64,000 nt of DNA from Pohlia nutans. Its lineage: Eukaryota > Streptophyta > Bryopsida > Bryales > Mniaceae. The stretch is taken from positions 22,214,113 to 22,278,112 of the forward strand of contig CM040092.1 in the NCBI GenBank assembly GCA_022496805.1, read 5' to 3'. The position numbers and the translations under genes were made by a program. Position 1 is the stretch's first letter; each line of letters starts with the position of its first letter. The notes under the pieces are model-generated. The model was not told where the DNA came from, made no database searches, and worked only from the letters and a program-made list of their open reading frames with translations. Below, piece by piece: positions 12,039 through 23,665 of this stretch.

Positions 12039-13311
12039 TTTGAAAATAAAAATCTTTGAGTACGTGCAGGTCTTCAACTTTCAAAACTTCAAGCTCAGAA
12101 GCTCTTAATCCACGCACAGCCTGCGTTCTTATGCATCACAAGCTGCGTCTTAGACTGGACAAAGCTCCCGTTCCAACAATTCCATCTGTCTGTCTTTCAT
12201 TCCGTTTCTTTTATTCTGTTCCAAGGAAATTAAATTTCCCCGTAGTTTCGAACTACAACTCTTGCTTCTGCTCATTGAAAGCTTCGAAAGCCGTTTTGTA
12301 ATGTGCATCGAGATTGTGCGTGACGGCATCCGGGAAATGATCCACGAATGGTGAGCAGGAGAGCTCCAAGCACACTGAGGGAAGGCGGCCGTCGTTCCTT
12401 ATAACGTGGAGGGAGAGAGCGGGATTCCAAGAGAGGTCTGTATAAATTGGTTACAGTGTAATTAAGACAGGAACTTGTGGAGGCGAACAGGTGCGGCCAT
12501 CAGGACCTCACATGCAACGGCCGACGTAACACGGAAGACAAGCATAACAACCGTTACGACGTCAATGCACTGCTTGAATCATCTGAGTGTTTTCCAAGCA
12601 CGGATTTCCCGTAAGCGAATTGCGCTAGAGTTTATTGAGTATTTAAGGTCTTGTTCGTTCAGATCGTTAAACTTAACTCCATTGCTGCAACTTATCGTCT
12701 CCTGCTGAGATTTTGATAGAATGCTTCCTGGCTGACCTAATCACGGCAGCAGCTAATAAATGCAGATCTAGGAATGCGAGTGGGATCGTTCTCTGAGAAA
12801 GCAGAGGCCATAAGTGGCGATTAATGACAGATGTAGCCTCCTCTCCAGCAACGCATCGCTGTGGTCCCTGCCGCGAATCGATAACTTGAGGCTCCTTACT
12901 CCACAACAGGTGCGTGACTTCCACCTTACAAAAAGCTGTGCACGGGACGGTTGTCGTGCTCTTTGGAAACCAGCCTTTCATGATGCATGCTCGACAAAGC
13001 TATACACGCAATACATCTGTCTCTCTTCATATGCTTTCTGTGTTGGATTGACGTCTACTACAAGGCCTTTACCCTTTCTTTCAGTTACGCTAAGCGTTCA
13101 CTGTGTATTTTCTGTAGTGTAGGAAAATTGGACCTTGCTGCAAATCATCTGTTTGTGTGAAAATGACTTCAGTTTGATTGTAAATCTTGTAGTATAGAAC
13201 AAGAGCTTTAAAATGATGTATTGCAATCATAAAACCGAGGTAACATAAGAAAATGCCACTGTTGCAAAGTTCAATGATGCAGATGGCCATTTTAGGCGTT
13301 TTAGACACTTA
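12039..13311. other. Upstream region of the zf-XS gene and intergenic DNA
   Basis: The stretch has mixed composition, GC-richer than most intergenic DNA here, with no recognisable domain in any frame. It should hold the promoter and leader of the minus-strand zf-XS gene; no TATA element was assigned. Confidence 0.35.
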
Positions 13312-13779
13312 GAGCATCTCCACCTTGCCGCAGCTCCCGAGACGCGTCAAGTCCGGTTGCTAGGGCTTTGGAAAAATTTCTCTCGTGTTTGGCGCAGCTG
13401 TCCCCCACCCACGCGTTGCTCCTGACTCGCCAAGCCGTGTAAAAGTGCCGAATGAGAATGTCCCCACCCACCCGGAATCAAATGACGGCCACGTGCCCAA
13501 GGAAGATGCTCGAAGGATCCACGTATGAGCATCTGCAGCCTGTAATTTAAACCATCCCAAGCTTTGGAATCCCGAGGTGGATGAGACAAGCCAAGAATAC
13601 CCCAGAATGCGGGCACATGACAACAATCGATCACCCGTGACGATAGCGAGTCCACAGGCACAATTGACGAGGCCGGAACATCAAGGCCGGATTTAAAGTG
13701 AACGGTGGCCCCTGTTTTTCTCCAGGGCCTCGTTAAAGGGCTTAGCACGTCCCTTTAACGCGGTAGGGTGGAGATGCTC
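13312..13779. mobile_element. PIF/Harbinger (Tourist-like) MITE (468 bp)
   Basis: Inverted ends GAGCATCTCCACC.T.CCGC on both sides, matching the well-known plant GAGCATCTCCA terminus. The flanks are TTA at 13309-13311 and TTA at 13780-13782, the 3-bp target duplication of this superfamily. The interior is GC-rich, and its open frames are not conserved proteins. Confidence 0.85.
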
Positions 13780-13913
13780 TTAGGGGTTACAAACTTACAA
13801 TCTCCAGTGTAGGTCACATACACCTTCCGTTGGACTCAGCCTAGATGAGTGCCTGTCAACTCAAACCAAACCGCCCACCATCATCAATCACCCATTCACT
13901 CCGAAAAGCACCA

Positions 13914-14902
13914 CATAACATTCAATAGCCTTCACTGGCTTTGCCTTGCTCTTGAGGAGAATGTGCAGCATATTTTGGAAAACTAGAAGGGAAGGTAACC
14001 ATGCATGGTCTTTGTTGATACATCCCCACATGTCCCTGACTTTTAAAGAGGGCAACATTATAAGTAATAATACTTTAACCCAATAACGTTATGGTGCATG
14101 ACTAACCAATAGAAAATGGGCAACCAGAATAAAAGAATTCCTTGAACAATGTACCATTTCTTTTGTCCCTTTATGACCTTTCTGCTTCCTTTCCCACCCT
14201 CCCCACTCTTTGAAAAATGAAAAATAAAAGGCTACACTTAACCCCTAAATGCCTAGAGCCCTCTCCAAATTTGGCAGTTTTGTAAAGATGCATTATAAAA
14301 TGCAACCTAGAGGAATATTTTGAACTTGATATATGAATAAAAGTTGTACGTTATGAATTTTAGATTATATCCGTACAGTTAGATCTATGATTGCTATTAC
14401 CAATAATTTTGTATAAAATTTGAAACATGAAATTCAAAATTATTTTGTAATTCAATTACGAATAAGATATTGACAATCTACGGATGAAATTCTTTGTGAT
14501 TGGTTGAAATGTAATACTCTAAGTGTAGTGATTTTTGGAGATATTTTGGTTGCTTAATTTTATGAATTGACTTTTTTTAGAGCACTTTTACACTGAAATC
14601 TTCAAAATTTTGGGTGAATCACTACAACATGAAATGAGGCATAAAAAATTCACAAATCATCCCCTTTCTAATCGGATCACATATGCATGAAGCTAACTTC
14701 CCATAGAATCTACAGTAAAAATTCCACACTGCAAAAAGTGCATGACAGATGAGAAATTATGGATGAAATTTGTATATCGTCCAAAAAATGGACGCTCAGG
14801 CAGTTAGGGGTTAATGCACTACATGGATGGAAAACACATAATGCATTACAAATCATTAGATGGATGAAAAGGCAGAGTGGCTGAATGCTACTGAATGTTA
14901 TG
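13914..14902. mobile_element. CATAACATTCA-ended MITE, split by a TTAA element
   Basis: The left end CATAACATTCAATAGC and the right end GCTACTGAATGTTATG are inverted copies and match the ends of the 172-bp elements at 48103 and 58113. Removing the nested TTAA element at 14238-14814 leaves about 410 bp of diverged interior. Confidence 0.5.
14238..14814. mobile_element. TTAA-flanked MITE, piggyBac-like (577 bp), nested
   Basis: Left end TTAACCCCTAAATGCCT; right end inverted TTAACCCCTAACTGCCT. It is inserted between the two ends of a CATAACATTCA element. The interior is AT-rich and non-coding. Confidence 0.75.
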
Positions 14903-15179
14903 CGAAAGTGAAACATCACTGCTACTGTAAATCACAGGGAAAGAGTTTCTAAGCGAATGCACATTGGTAACCCCTTGACCTGCTCGTTTTCTTATTTTTT
15001 GTTTATTTCTGGAGCTGAAGAAAAGAAAATTCAATTGTAAAATGATCAAAGTTAGTAACCCACCATTTGACTCAAAAAACAAAATAAAAAATAGTAACCT
15101 AGCTGGGCATGAGTGGATCCTTTGCAATTCTAAATGAAGAAAATAGAGTGCTGCCTCAACTTCAGTATGACTGCAGAGA

Positions 15180-15518
15180 CTACTGTTCGTTCTTTCTCGT
15201 TTGAAAGTCAGATATTAAGCGTATCGTAGAGTGTAGACTTTCAATGCCAATGGGTACCTTCTGAACATTGAATAGCTGCTTGCAGGCCATGTGGTAGATT
15301 CTAGAAGAGGCAACCTCCAAGAGCACAGTGGCCCGAAAATATTGGTCCATCACTTTCTCAGTCAAGGACTCCAAAAATTTCAACATCAGGTCATTCTGTT
15401 TGAGAAATTTCAGTGCCAGATTTAGTTGACTCTGCACCGATGACAGCACCGAATTGTGAAGTTGAAGACTGTTCGGTGTAAATTGCTGGCACCGAAAACT
15501 CCCCATGTCAAGCAGCAA
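15180..15518 (-). CDS. Uncharacterised 112-codon open frame, doubtful
   Basis: An ATG-started frame whose product is amphipathic and mostly helical (segments such as LNLALKFLKQNDLMLKF). It is longer than most chance frames nearby and its composition is not low-complexity. I recognise no family, and no clear splice partners were found, so it may be a chance frame, an exon of an undetected gene, or a gene fragment. Confidence 0.2.
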   Translation of the reverse strand: MLLDMGSFRCQQFTPNSLQLHNSVLSSVQSQLNLALKFLKQNDLMLKFLESLTEKVMDQYFRATVLLEVASSRIYHMACKQLFNVQKVPIGIESLHSTIRLISDFQTRKNEQ

Positions 15519-15950
15519 ATGCTGTAAGTTACCGTTGGATCACTTTATTGATGTCCTGAAGTTTTGTCATAAAGATATGGTCATGAACCCTAAATCTACG
15601 CTTGGGTAGAAAACTGATTATTTAGAAGTTAGGCAGGAGTTACCCTAGATTAGAAAGTAGTGCCACTGAGCTGGTGAACTGAAGGTTACTTCAGCTGTTG
15701 TGCCATGGCTTTAGCAGATCACAGAATGGCTGTAATATGCTGTACTCGTAATGCACAATTACCAATTTAGTTGCTCCTACTTCCAAAACCTGTTTTGTGA
15801 CAGCGCCTGCGTGGTTGCTTTCTCTTCCCAATTTTTTTACCGTTGGATAAACATTTTATAAGTGCACTACAGCAAGTATGTTCCCAATCCCTCTTTTTAT
15901 ATCATGCAAACGGTCTATTCAGTGTTATTGCACTCAATAACATTGTTCAG

Positions 15951-16110
15951 CCCCCTACTGTTCACCTCCGAATCTCAAGCATTTGGTAGGGGATCGGAGG
16001 AATTGCAAAGAATTTTCTCTAATTTCAGCTGGACCAAGCAAAGAGGGTTGGAGAATTGAATTATTTTATTAGTAGTTTCTCTATAGTGTTGCAATAGTGT
16101 AAAAGGTGTG
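15951..16110 (-). repeat. Dispersed repeat, inverted copy (about 160 bp)
   Basis: The reverse complement aligns along its length with 55179-55325 and 63296-63430, sharing AATAAAATA.TCAA.TCTCCAACCCTCTT, AAAGAAAATTCT and GATTCTTCCAATCCC blocks with gaps. No coding capacity. The class is unknown. Confidence 0.6.
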
Positions 16111-16827
16111 GTCCAGCAAGGTATGAAGAACGTTATGTCTATTTTCTTCTTCCTTTTTCACAAAATAAAGTTGGTTTTTCCAGTACAAACAGTGCATTCA
16201 TTCAAGGTCCCGTGTAACTCCTGAAAACGCTGGTCTCTCCCCTTGTGGGGCAGAGACAATAAAAAAAAATTCACGCAATGGGTCCGCTCCTACATGATGA
16301 GCGAAGGCACAAAAACAACACACCAAGTCAATGACGGACCACCACAGTCTATTTTGTCTTCCCTTAAAGGCACGCGAGTGACAACCCACCCGCCTCCTCC
16401 GAATGATTCTTCACAAAAGGCTTGAAAATCACAATAATTTGCCAATTATACTCATATTATTATACGCATTTTTTTCAAAAGTACAAGTGGGCTCTTCTTC
16501 CTCTCTCGATCACCTGATGTTAAGCCAAGTCAGAAACGCTCCTCAACTCACTCATGTTACTCTCATCACCACAAACCTAAATCGGCTCATTTCGTCAGTG
16601 TGCAAACTAAAGCAGATATTGAATTGACTGCAGGGTAGATAGATATTATAAATCTTCTCTATCGATCGATGCAATCGAACTTACCGCACTCTTTCCAGTG
16701 ATTGCCGGATTGAAGCGAGAGTCAATCCCTGTGCACGTGTACCCATGTAGTCTGACTTTGTTTCTGATCTCTCCTGAAACTTGTTCGGATTGATTAATCG
16801 ATCGTTGTAAGGCTTTTGAATGACTTC

Positions 16828-17230
16828 GAGGTCGTCGTCCATGTTGTAAACATCGATCACGTGCGTGTGCAATCGTTCCGGTTATTTGCAGCGGTTGGAT
16901 CCGTTTAGACAATTCAGTTTGAGCAATCGATTTCAGAATTCTTGTTCATTTCGTTGTAAGACCTGTTTTTGATTTCGGATTTTGAGGTCGTCGTCCATGT
17001 TGTAAAAGTCGATCAGTTGCTAGCTTGTGCAATCGTTCCGGTTGTGATCTAGACGAGTCAGTTTTCATTTCAGTTTCAAGAACAACCGATTAAATTCTTG
17101 TTCATTTCGTTGTAAGGTTTTGGATTTTAGACTTTGAGGTCGTCGTCCATGTAAAAATTGATCAGGTGCTTGTACAATCGTATCTAGACGATTCAGTTTT
17201 TCATTTCGGTTTGAACAATCGTTATCGTTG
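16828..17230 (+). repeat. Tandem repeat of about 154 bp upstream of the GH16 gene
   Basis: The block GAGGTCGTCGTCCATGT recurs at 16828, 16984 and 17136. Each is followed by a CGATCA.GTGC..GTGCAATCGT block, and by TTCTTGTTCATTTCGTTGTA before the next copy. The array of nearly three units ends a few bases before the GH16 start codon and probably lies in promoter or leader. Confidence 0.75.
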
Positions 17231-17234
17231 AATC

Positions 17235-20074
17235 ATGGGATTCAATGACTACGGGATTTTGAGGTACGTAGTTGTGTTGATTCTCGTGTGCCGGGTCGAC
17301 GCGCTTCGGAGGGCGAGCACGCTGAACCTGGCGTCCATGCGGATCTACACGGCGGAGTTACAACTGAAGGAATCCGGCAGGGCTGCAACAGTGCTGGGAG
17401 ATCACTGTCGCGCGGAGCTCGAAGCGGTGCAAGAAGGCTTGCAGCGCTCCAGTCAGAGAGTGTTGATCGATCCCGAGGACGCGCGTCGCGAGCTCGTCCG
17501 AGTGGACGATTTCCTCCAGTCTTGCGGACAGAATTTGAGCTCGGTTGTAAACTCCCAGGCGTATGATTTGCTCACGCGCGTGGAGCAGAGCGTGGCCTCG
17601 GCTGAGAATCTCATCGACCAGAGTGACATCACCGAGATCACGCCACCGTCGCAAGAAATCATTCTAAGGTGATCAATTCGTAGTTCTTCTTGTTGGTTCA
17701 GTGCAGAATTAGATTTATTGATGAATGTGACCCGAACAGAGCCTATTCAGATTGGTTCTAAGCAGTACAGTTACAACCCATAATGTATTTTCCATCTTCG
17801 TAGTGTATTCCAAATCTTTGTAGAGAACTTCTCATCTCTTTCTATTCTCAACTCTCCATAGTGTACTCCTCAAAATAAGACTCTACTAAGGTGATCAATT
17901 CGTGGTTCTTATTGTTGGCTGCAGAACTATACTAGATAGATTACTTACTCCATGGGATCTGTTACAGGATGTAGCAAATGCATGCTATCTCTGAGCCGCA
18001 AAGCAACGAAGTGGTAGCATGTACCCACGAGCCCATGGAGTACTCTATCTAGCATAGTCTACAATACATGCCACATTTATTTTGATGAGTACGCTATGGA
18101 GAGTTGAGAATAGAAAGCTCGATGAGGAGGAGTTCTATACAAAGATATGGAATACACTACGAAGATTGTTGTGCATAGGAAAATACATTACGGGTTGTAA
18201 CTGTACTGATCTGAACCAATCTGAAGCTGCCAGGTCCTGATTTCCTGGAGTAGGCTATAGAATGGGAGTGATTTATTGATGAATGTGACCCGAGCGTAAT
18301 CAAGCAGTTTGTAAAGATGTGTTTGGAAATTGATTTCAGTGAGGAGAGTAGCGAGCTGGAGATGCTGGTGGAAGCAAACGGGGGCAGGAATTACAGCGCG
18401 GTGGATGCGTGGGTGCCAGTGTTGGGGTCCAGAGTGGGAAACAACGTTCCGAAACAAACCGGAGTCACGAGTCGAATTCCGGTCCCGCCAAAGATCAACG
18501 TTCCGATGACGGATTTGGTGGTGGACTTCTGCCCCAACCACGTGGAATTGACGAAATCCGGCGCGACCATCCGTCTGGACCGCGCGTGCGGTGGGAAATT
18601 CCACACGCGGGCGAAATACTCGTCTGGAGTGTTCTCCATCCGGATGCGCGCGCCAGCCACCGCCGCCGGCGTGAGCAACAGCTTCTACATTTCCTCCAAC
18701 GACGGATACCCGGATGTTATCAGTTTTGACTTTGTGGGCAACGAACCCCACCGCGTGCTCACCGCGTACGCCGTGAATGGCAACCACGACCAGAAACTCA
18801 AAACCTTCCACATGGGGTTTGACACCACGCAGGTAAGGAATTTTTTTTGGTTTCTGGGGAAGCTGGAGATTTCATCCGGTTTTTTTTTTTTAATTGGAAG
18901 AATCTGGCGTTTTCATCCATTTTTTCTTCAAATTTTTCCTTAAGGCTTGGTGCACGTCAATTCTTTTTGGTGCTTATTGGCATTCATTTTGTGCACGCAG
19001 GAGTTTCACGAGTATACTATCAAGTGGGACGAGGACGTTATCGTCTGGATGGTTGACGATGTTGTGATTCGAACATTGCGAGCAAATCGTGTGAAGGCGT
19101 ACCCGAGCAAGCCCGGGCATGTCTACGGATACTCGTGGGACGCGTCCGCAGTTGCCGACGGCGCCATGGCGGGGCGCATCAACTGGTACGACGCGCCGTT
19201 TTTCATGAGCTTCGGGAATTTTCAGGTCGCGTCGCCGTTGCGAGCTGGGCAATGGCGAGTACCACAACAGAGGATGTTGGCCAAGCGCGGCGTTGCGAGC
19301 CCCGTGCGTCCTCTCGTAATTGAATACTCCCCAAACAACGTCGCCACGGACGCAGACGGATATGGCGTGGATATTACTTTCGATAAGGTCGGGTGTGGCA
19401 GCCGCGTCCGGAGCTTGCACACCTACCCGTCTGGTCAATTCTCCGCGCGCATCAAATGCGCCGAGGGCGACACGAGCGGCCTGCTGACTTCCTTCTACAT
19501 CTCGTCAGGTAAGGTCAATCAGGTCACAACCCATCATGGATATGACACTCAATCGCCCTCTATCGTAATCCCTATCGCCCAAATTTCAAAACCGAACTGA
19601 ACCCTATACGCATTTAGATAATAGCATGTTATTTGTTTCCAATCTAGAAATCCGTCCTGGCTCCAATTCTCTAATCGCCCATTCTCTTCAGGCGAAGGTA
19701 GCACCTCTCAAGACGAGATCGACTTTGAGTTTCTGGGCGACAACAAGCAGATCGTGCAGACGAATTTCTACGTGAATGGCACGAGCGCGAACGAGCAGTG
19801 GGTGGAGCTGGATTACGACTGCTCCTCGGGGTTCCACACATACGCCATTCATTACGACCAGCGTCAGATCCAATGGTTTGTGGACTCACGCCTCGTGCGC
19901 ACCGTGGTGAAAGAACATCAACAAGCTGCAGGCTACCCCGTGAAGAAAATGTTCCTGTATGCTTCCGTGTGGAACGCCTCCGATGTCAACGATGGCGGAT
20001 GGACCGGCAAATGGCACGGCATGTCTGAGGTTCCTTTCGTCGCCCGATTCAAAGACGTCACCGTTCTCTACTAA
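17235..20074 (+). CDS. Secreted protein with two GH16 modules, first one catalytically degenerate
   Basis: Exons 17235-17668, 18340-18832, 19001-19508 and 19692-20074 join in phase to 605 codons. Residues 1-24 form a hydrophobic signal sequence (YVVVLILVC). Residues 25-145 are a helical N-terminal region I do not recognise. Two GH16 jelly-roll modules follow, about 190-380 and 400-605. The second keeps the catalytic DEIDFE motif (E487, D489, E491) and late segments typical of xyloglucan endotransglucosylase/hydrolase relatives (LYASVWNASD, WHG..PFVARF). The first has DVISFD at 270-275, so all three acidic positions are lost or altered; it may bind glycan without cutting it. No XET C-terminal domain follows. 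Likely role: wall glucan remodelling outside the cell, inferred from family. Intron 1 holds a long foldback, and a MITE begins directly after the stop codon. Confidence 0.85.
17746..18225. repeat. Long imperfect foldback in GH16 intron 1
   Basis: The left arm 17746-17877 is the inverted copy of the right arm 18077-18225 (shared CTTCGTAGTGTATTCCA, TTTCTATTCTCAACTCTCC and others). The spacer itself folds further (CTAGATAGA..ACTCCATGGG against its inverse). A 24-bp direct repeat, GATTTATTGATGAATGTGAC plus CCGA, flanks the foldback at 17712 and 18270. Confidence 0.75.
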
Positions 20075-20164
20075 GAGCATCTCCAACGGGGCTCTTCAGC
20101 GTCAAACGGACAGACTAAGCGCACGGAGAAGGGCAGATGGCGCGGCCCTTGATTGGAGATGCTC
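20075..20164. mobile_element. PIF/Harbinger MITE at the GH16 stop codon (90 bp)
   Basis: Ends GAGCATCTCCAA and, inverted, GAGCATCTCCAA. It is flanked by TAA at 20072-20074 and TAA at 20165-20167. The left TAA is the stop codon of the GH16 gene, so the target duplication kept the stop intact. Confidence 0.85.
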
Positions 20165-20685
20165 TAATCTCGTCACGCAACACCAATCATGTATTATATC
20201 TAGGATTCAACGTTCAACTGAATCCATAAAATTTTGATCACGGTAGGATCGATGATCTTCTAGTTTGCAGCTCGTAACGTACTGCGTAATGAATTGATTG
20301 ATTGATTGATTGTTGCTGCGGTTGTGATCGATTGATGATGGTGGATGAGGAGTTGATCGAGCTGCAGCTATGGTGGAGTGTATTCTATTACATCATTCGT
20401 GTACTGTACATACAGAGACATAATTAAATCTTTGATTGATCGATGACTGTCGGTGAATAAATCTGAAGTTGTCGGTAGCTTTTGTGCATGTGTTCAATCG
20501 CATGCGCGTTGACTTGAATTCGTTTTGTTCTATTTGGTTCCGTGCAAATTGCTTGATGAGTATTTGATGTAGAATTCCATTCACAGGTGCTTACAACGAC
20601 AGGGTTTATTGGCATAATTGTGGGCTCTGTTCCGATCCATTGCATTGGTATATATAATTACGTAAAGGTGGTTTGATACTTTTGT

Positions 20686-20857
20686 CATTACTAGCAAAGG
20701 CGTCGCTTCTAACTCAACAATGTCAGAGTTCACTGTACACACTTGTCCTACTTGACGAATTGTACTCACCAAGTCTTGAGCGCCTGGGCAGTGAGTGCGA
20801 AGTGGGCGCCATTTGACTCACCTACCGAGTGAAAAGCGACGCCTTCTCCTTGTAGTG
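20686..20857. mobile_element. CACTA-type MITE (172 bp)
   Basis: The right end, inverted, reads CACTACAAGGAGAAGGCGTC; the left end reads CATTACTAGCAAAGGCGTCG. The flanks are TGT at 20683-20685 and TGT at 20858-20860, the 3-bp duplication expected for CACTA elements. Confidence 0.65.
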
Positions 20858-20860
20858 TGT

Positions 20861-22506
20861 GGTTTTATTGTTACGGAATCTGTTGTTGCAATTCATTGCA
20901 TTGGTTTATTGTACAGGTGTTTTCAATGACATGGTTTTAATGGCAGTAGCTCTTCCTATTTGTCCATAGTTTCAAAGCAGACAAGCTGTGATTGGGAAAG
21001 AAGAGTGAGTGAGACTTCAAGGCAATTGAGTGAACTTGGGTATGCGGAGGATTTTGGAAGAATCAGCAACGATCTTTTCTATTTTGAAATCATTAAGTCA
21101 TGGGTTTTAGATGTGTTGGTCTTTATGTTTGTTTTAGGGGTCCCAACCAATTAAGACATGACATATATTAATTATCATCAATGAGGTTTTGAAATTTTAC
21201 TAATCAAGTGTCAATTTGATTGGTGAATGTGTGACAAAACCTTGGTTCTCCCAGTTCATTGAATTGAACGGCTCAAATTTGTGTGCTTTGAGATTGCGTG
21301 ACAACACAATCACGAAGAACAATTGTGTGTCAATACCTCCATTTACGTGGTTAAGTAGGTCTTTACTTATGGCCAGACCCATGGTTATTCTTCATAACTT
21401 GCAATTGGGTGAGTTTGCAATTACCTAGTCCATATTTTTCAAATGTCACAAAAACTACACTATTTTCAAGATAGTTGTTGGATATTTAGTTTATAGATTG
21501 TAGATAGTATGTATGGTATTAGTTCTAGAAAGTTGACATAAATGATCACTAGGAATTTGACTCAAGTTTGTAGTATACTGATAAAGATTTGCTTTTGATG
21601 ATTCATATGCGTTGTTGGGTCCAATGGTCTAAAGAGTGTTGTGCATAGGATATACCACGACATGTAGATGATAAATACTACTTCCTCATCACTTCATGGC
21701 TTGGAGGTAGCATGCACTTGTTATGTACATACCATAGTGCATCTTAAATCTAACACGTATATTATGGCATGTATTGAGCTTCTATAAGATATCAAAATAC
21801 ATGTCATTTTGATTCTTTGAATGATCTCATATACATAAGAGCTAGTATTGAAAATTAACACAATATACTTCCAACACCAACTAGTACCTCATGGGTCCCA
21901 CATTTCTTCTAGAACATTTATGACTGATGAGGAAATTCGATATTGTTCAACGCTCCTATACATGTTCAACAATAAAGATTCTAGAGAATATAATTGACCC
22001 TCCAATGAATATTAAATTCAAGTGTAGTTGATGTGATAAGAGATGAAGAATATTTTCCACATGTTTATTATCATTAAATATACAATATGCTTCCAACATT
22101 GATTGGCACCTCATCAATCCCACATTTTTCTTTCTGACATGAACGAATGGGAATTCAATACTAGTGTCCATACTATACAACATTCTTATACATGTTCAAC
22201 AATAAAGATTCCAAAAAATATGATTGAAGTTCCAATGAATATTTAAATCAAATGCAATTGATGTAATATTAAACCATAAACATCTTTTTTCCAATGCAAT
22301 TATGCAATTTGGTATTTACTTTTAGAATTATTATTGGCTTAATTTAAAAATGTTGCAAAAAAACGCCTAACATATAGGGAGATGGTAGTGGTAAAGCTTG
22401 AGGATTTGAAAGGTTGTTTGTAAGATTGTTCAAAACTTTATTTTTATTTTATTTTGTTTTAAGCAAAGGCAAGAGCAGACCTCACTTATTTTCACTTAAA
22501 TTTCTT
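20861..22506. other. Intergenic DNA, no supported gene
   Basis: No domain-bearing frame. Two diverged copies of a block beginning near 21954 and 22190 (CATGTTCAACAATAAAGATTC in both) are spaced by about 236 bases, a local tandem duplication. Confidence 0.4.
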
Positions 22507-23111
22507 TTAACCCTTAAATGTCAAGAGGATGCCTAGAAGGGTAGCTCAAGAGAATCTCAAAAATATTTGATCTTTGTGCATCAGTACCCATCATGAGATT
22601 AATTGTGTTCAAACTGTTGGAATTTGGAACATCAGAATGTGAGGCAGTCAGGTTAATAAAAAAAACTTCGGATTTCAAACTAATTTGTGTCACGCCTTGT
22701 ATCTGGCAAATAAATAAAAGCTTCAAATTTTAGTGAGGCCTTGTAATGGCCAATAAAAATAGCTTTGGGCTTGACGACATAATTGATATCATGGGCCTAA
22801 CTTAGTAAATCAATGACTCTAACACATGACATTTTTGCACGCTGGATGTGTTGGCGCCCACAGTGAAGGAACTGTAAGCTCTTGCACTCTAGCAGTTGCC
22901 TGAACCTTTCCATTCACTCTCCCCCGATGCACTCTTGTCCCTTGCATGTGTTCCACATTTGTCTATTTCTGGCGCAAACTAGGAATTTGGCCTCGCTTTT
23001 TCATCACCTTGTCAAAGCATCAATCCATTTCAATTTTGGTAGAGAAAATCTACTTTTTTCTCCATTATTCTCTCATAATTAAGCTCATAGGGCTTATTTG
23101 AACGTTTAAGG
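22507..23111. mobile_element. TTAA-flanked MITE with eroded right end (about 605 bp)
   Basis: Left end TTAACCCTTAAATGTCAAGA matches the start of the 46288 element, and the right part shares CTTTTTTC.CCATTATTCTCTCATAA and CATAGGGCTTA with it. The right terminus reads GTTTAAGGAG, where the sister has GTTTAAGGGTTAA. Confidence 0.6.
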
Positions 23112-23665
23112 AGCCTTCTACAGAGGCGAATTTCTAGTTCATATGGAAGTTTATTTTATAAAGATAAGTGTTACTTAACAAATAAAATGAGAAAGGTGAA
23201 AAAAGATGTGAGTGTAATAATAAGATAGAAAAGGGAGAGTAGAATGGGAGTTTTTGAACTTTGGATGATGGATAATTATTTCTTAATCCTAAACAAAATT
23301 TTCTTCTTCTAGTTCAAAGAAATCACACAATAAAATGGTGTGTTTACAAGCTAGATTGAGTTGCCGGTTTTTTGATTTGCAATTAGAACACGTTGTCATT
23401 TAATTTCCGGATTTGCAGATAGAACATGAAAATGTTAAGCTCCCAAAAACCACTTTATTGACTTTTGTAAGTCAATGAGAATCTCAAGTCTCCATTTGAT
23501 ATAAAATTTTGAAATTTTGCAATCTAACTTGCGAGTCAAATATATGGTTCCCTCTTTCATATCAAGCACAATGTTGTTGCATGTATGTATTGGTCATTGT
23601 GGATTGAGATGCTAGAGTGGGAGACCTCCGAATTGGAGATCGATCCCTCATCCTCCTATGAGATG

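Noticed and set aside
13347..13748. 133-codon minus-strand frame
   Set aside because: Contained in the GC-rich interior of a PIF-type MITE; not a transposase.
23600..23665. tRNA-derived SINE promoter
   Set aside because: TGCTAGAGTGG and GATCGATCCC resemble A and B boxes at a plausible spacing, but no folded tRNA-like head, tail or second copy was found.
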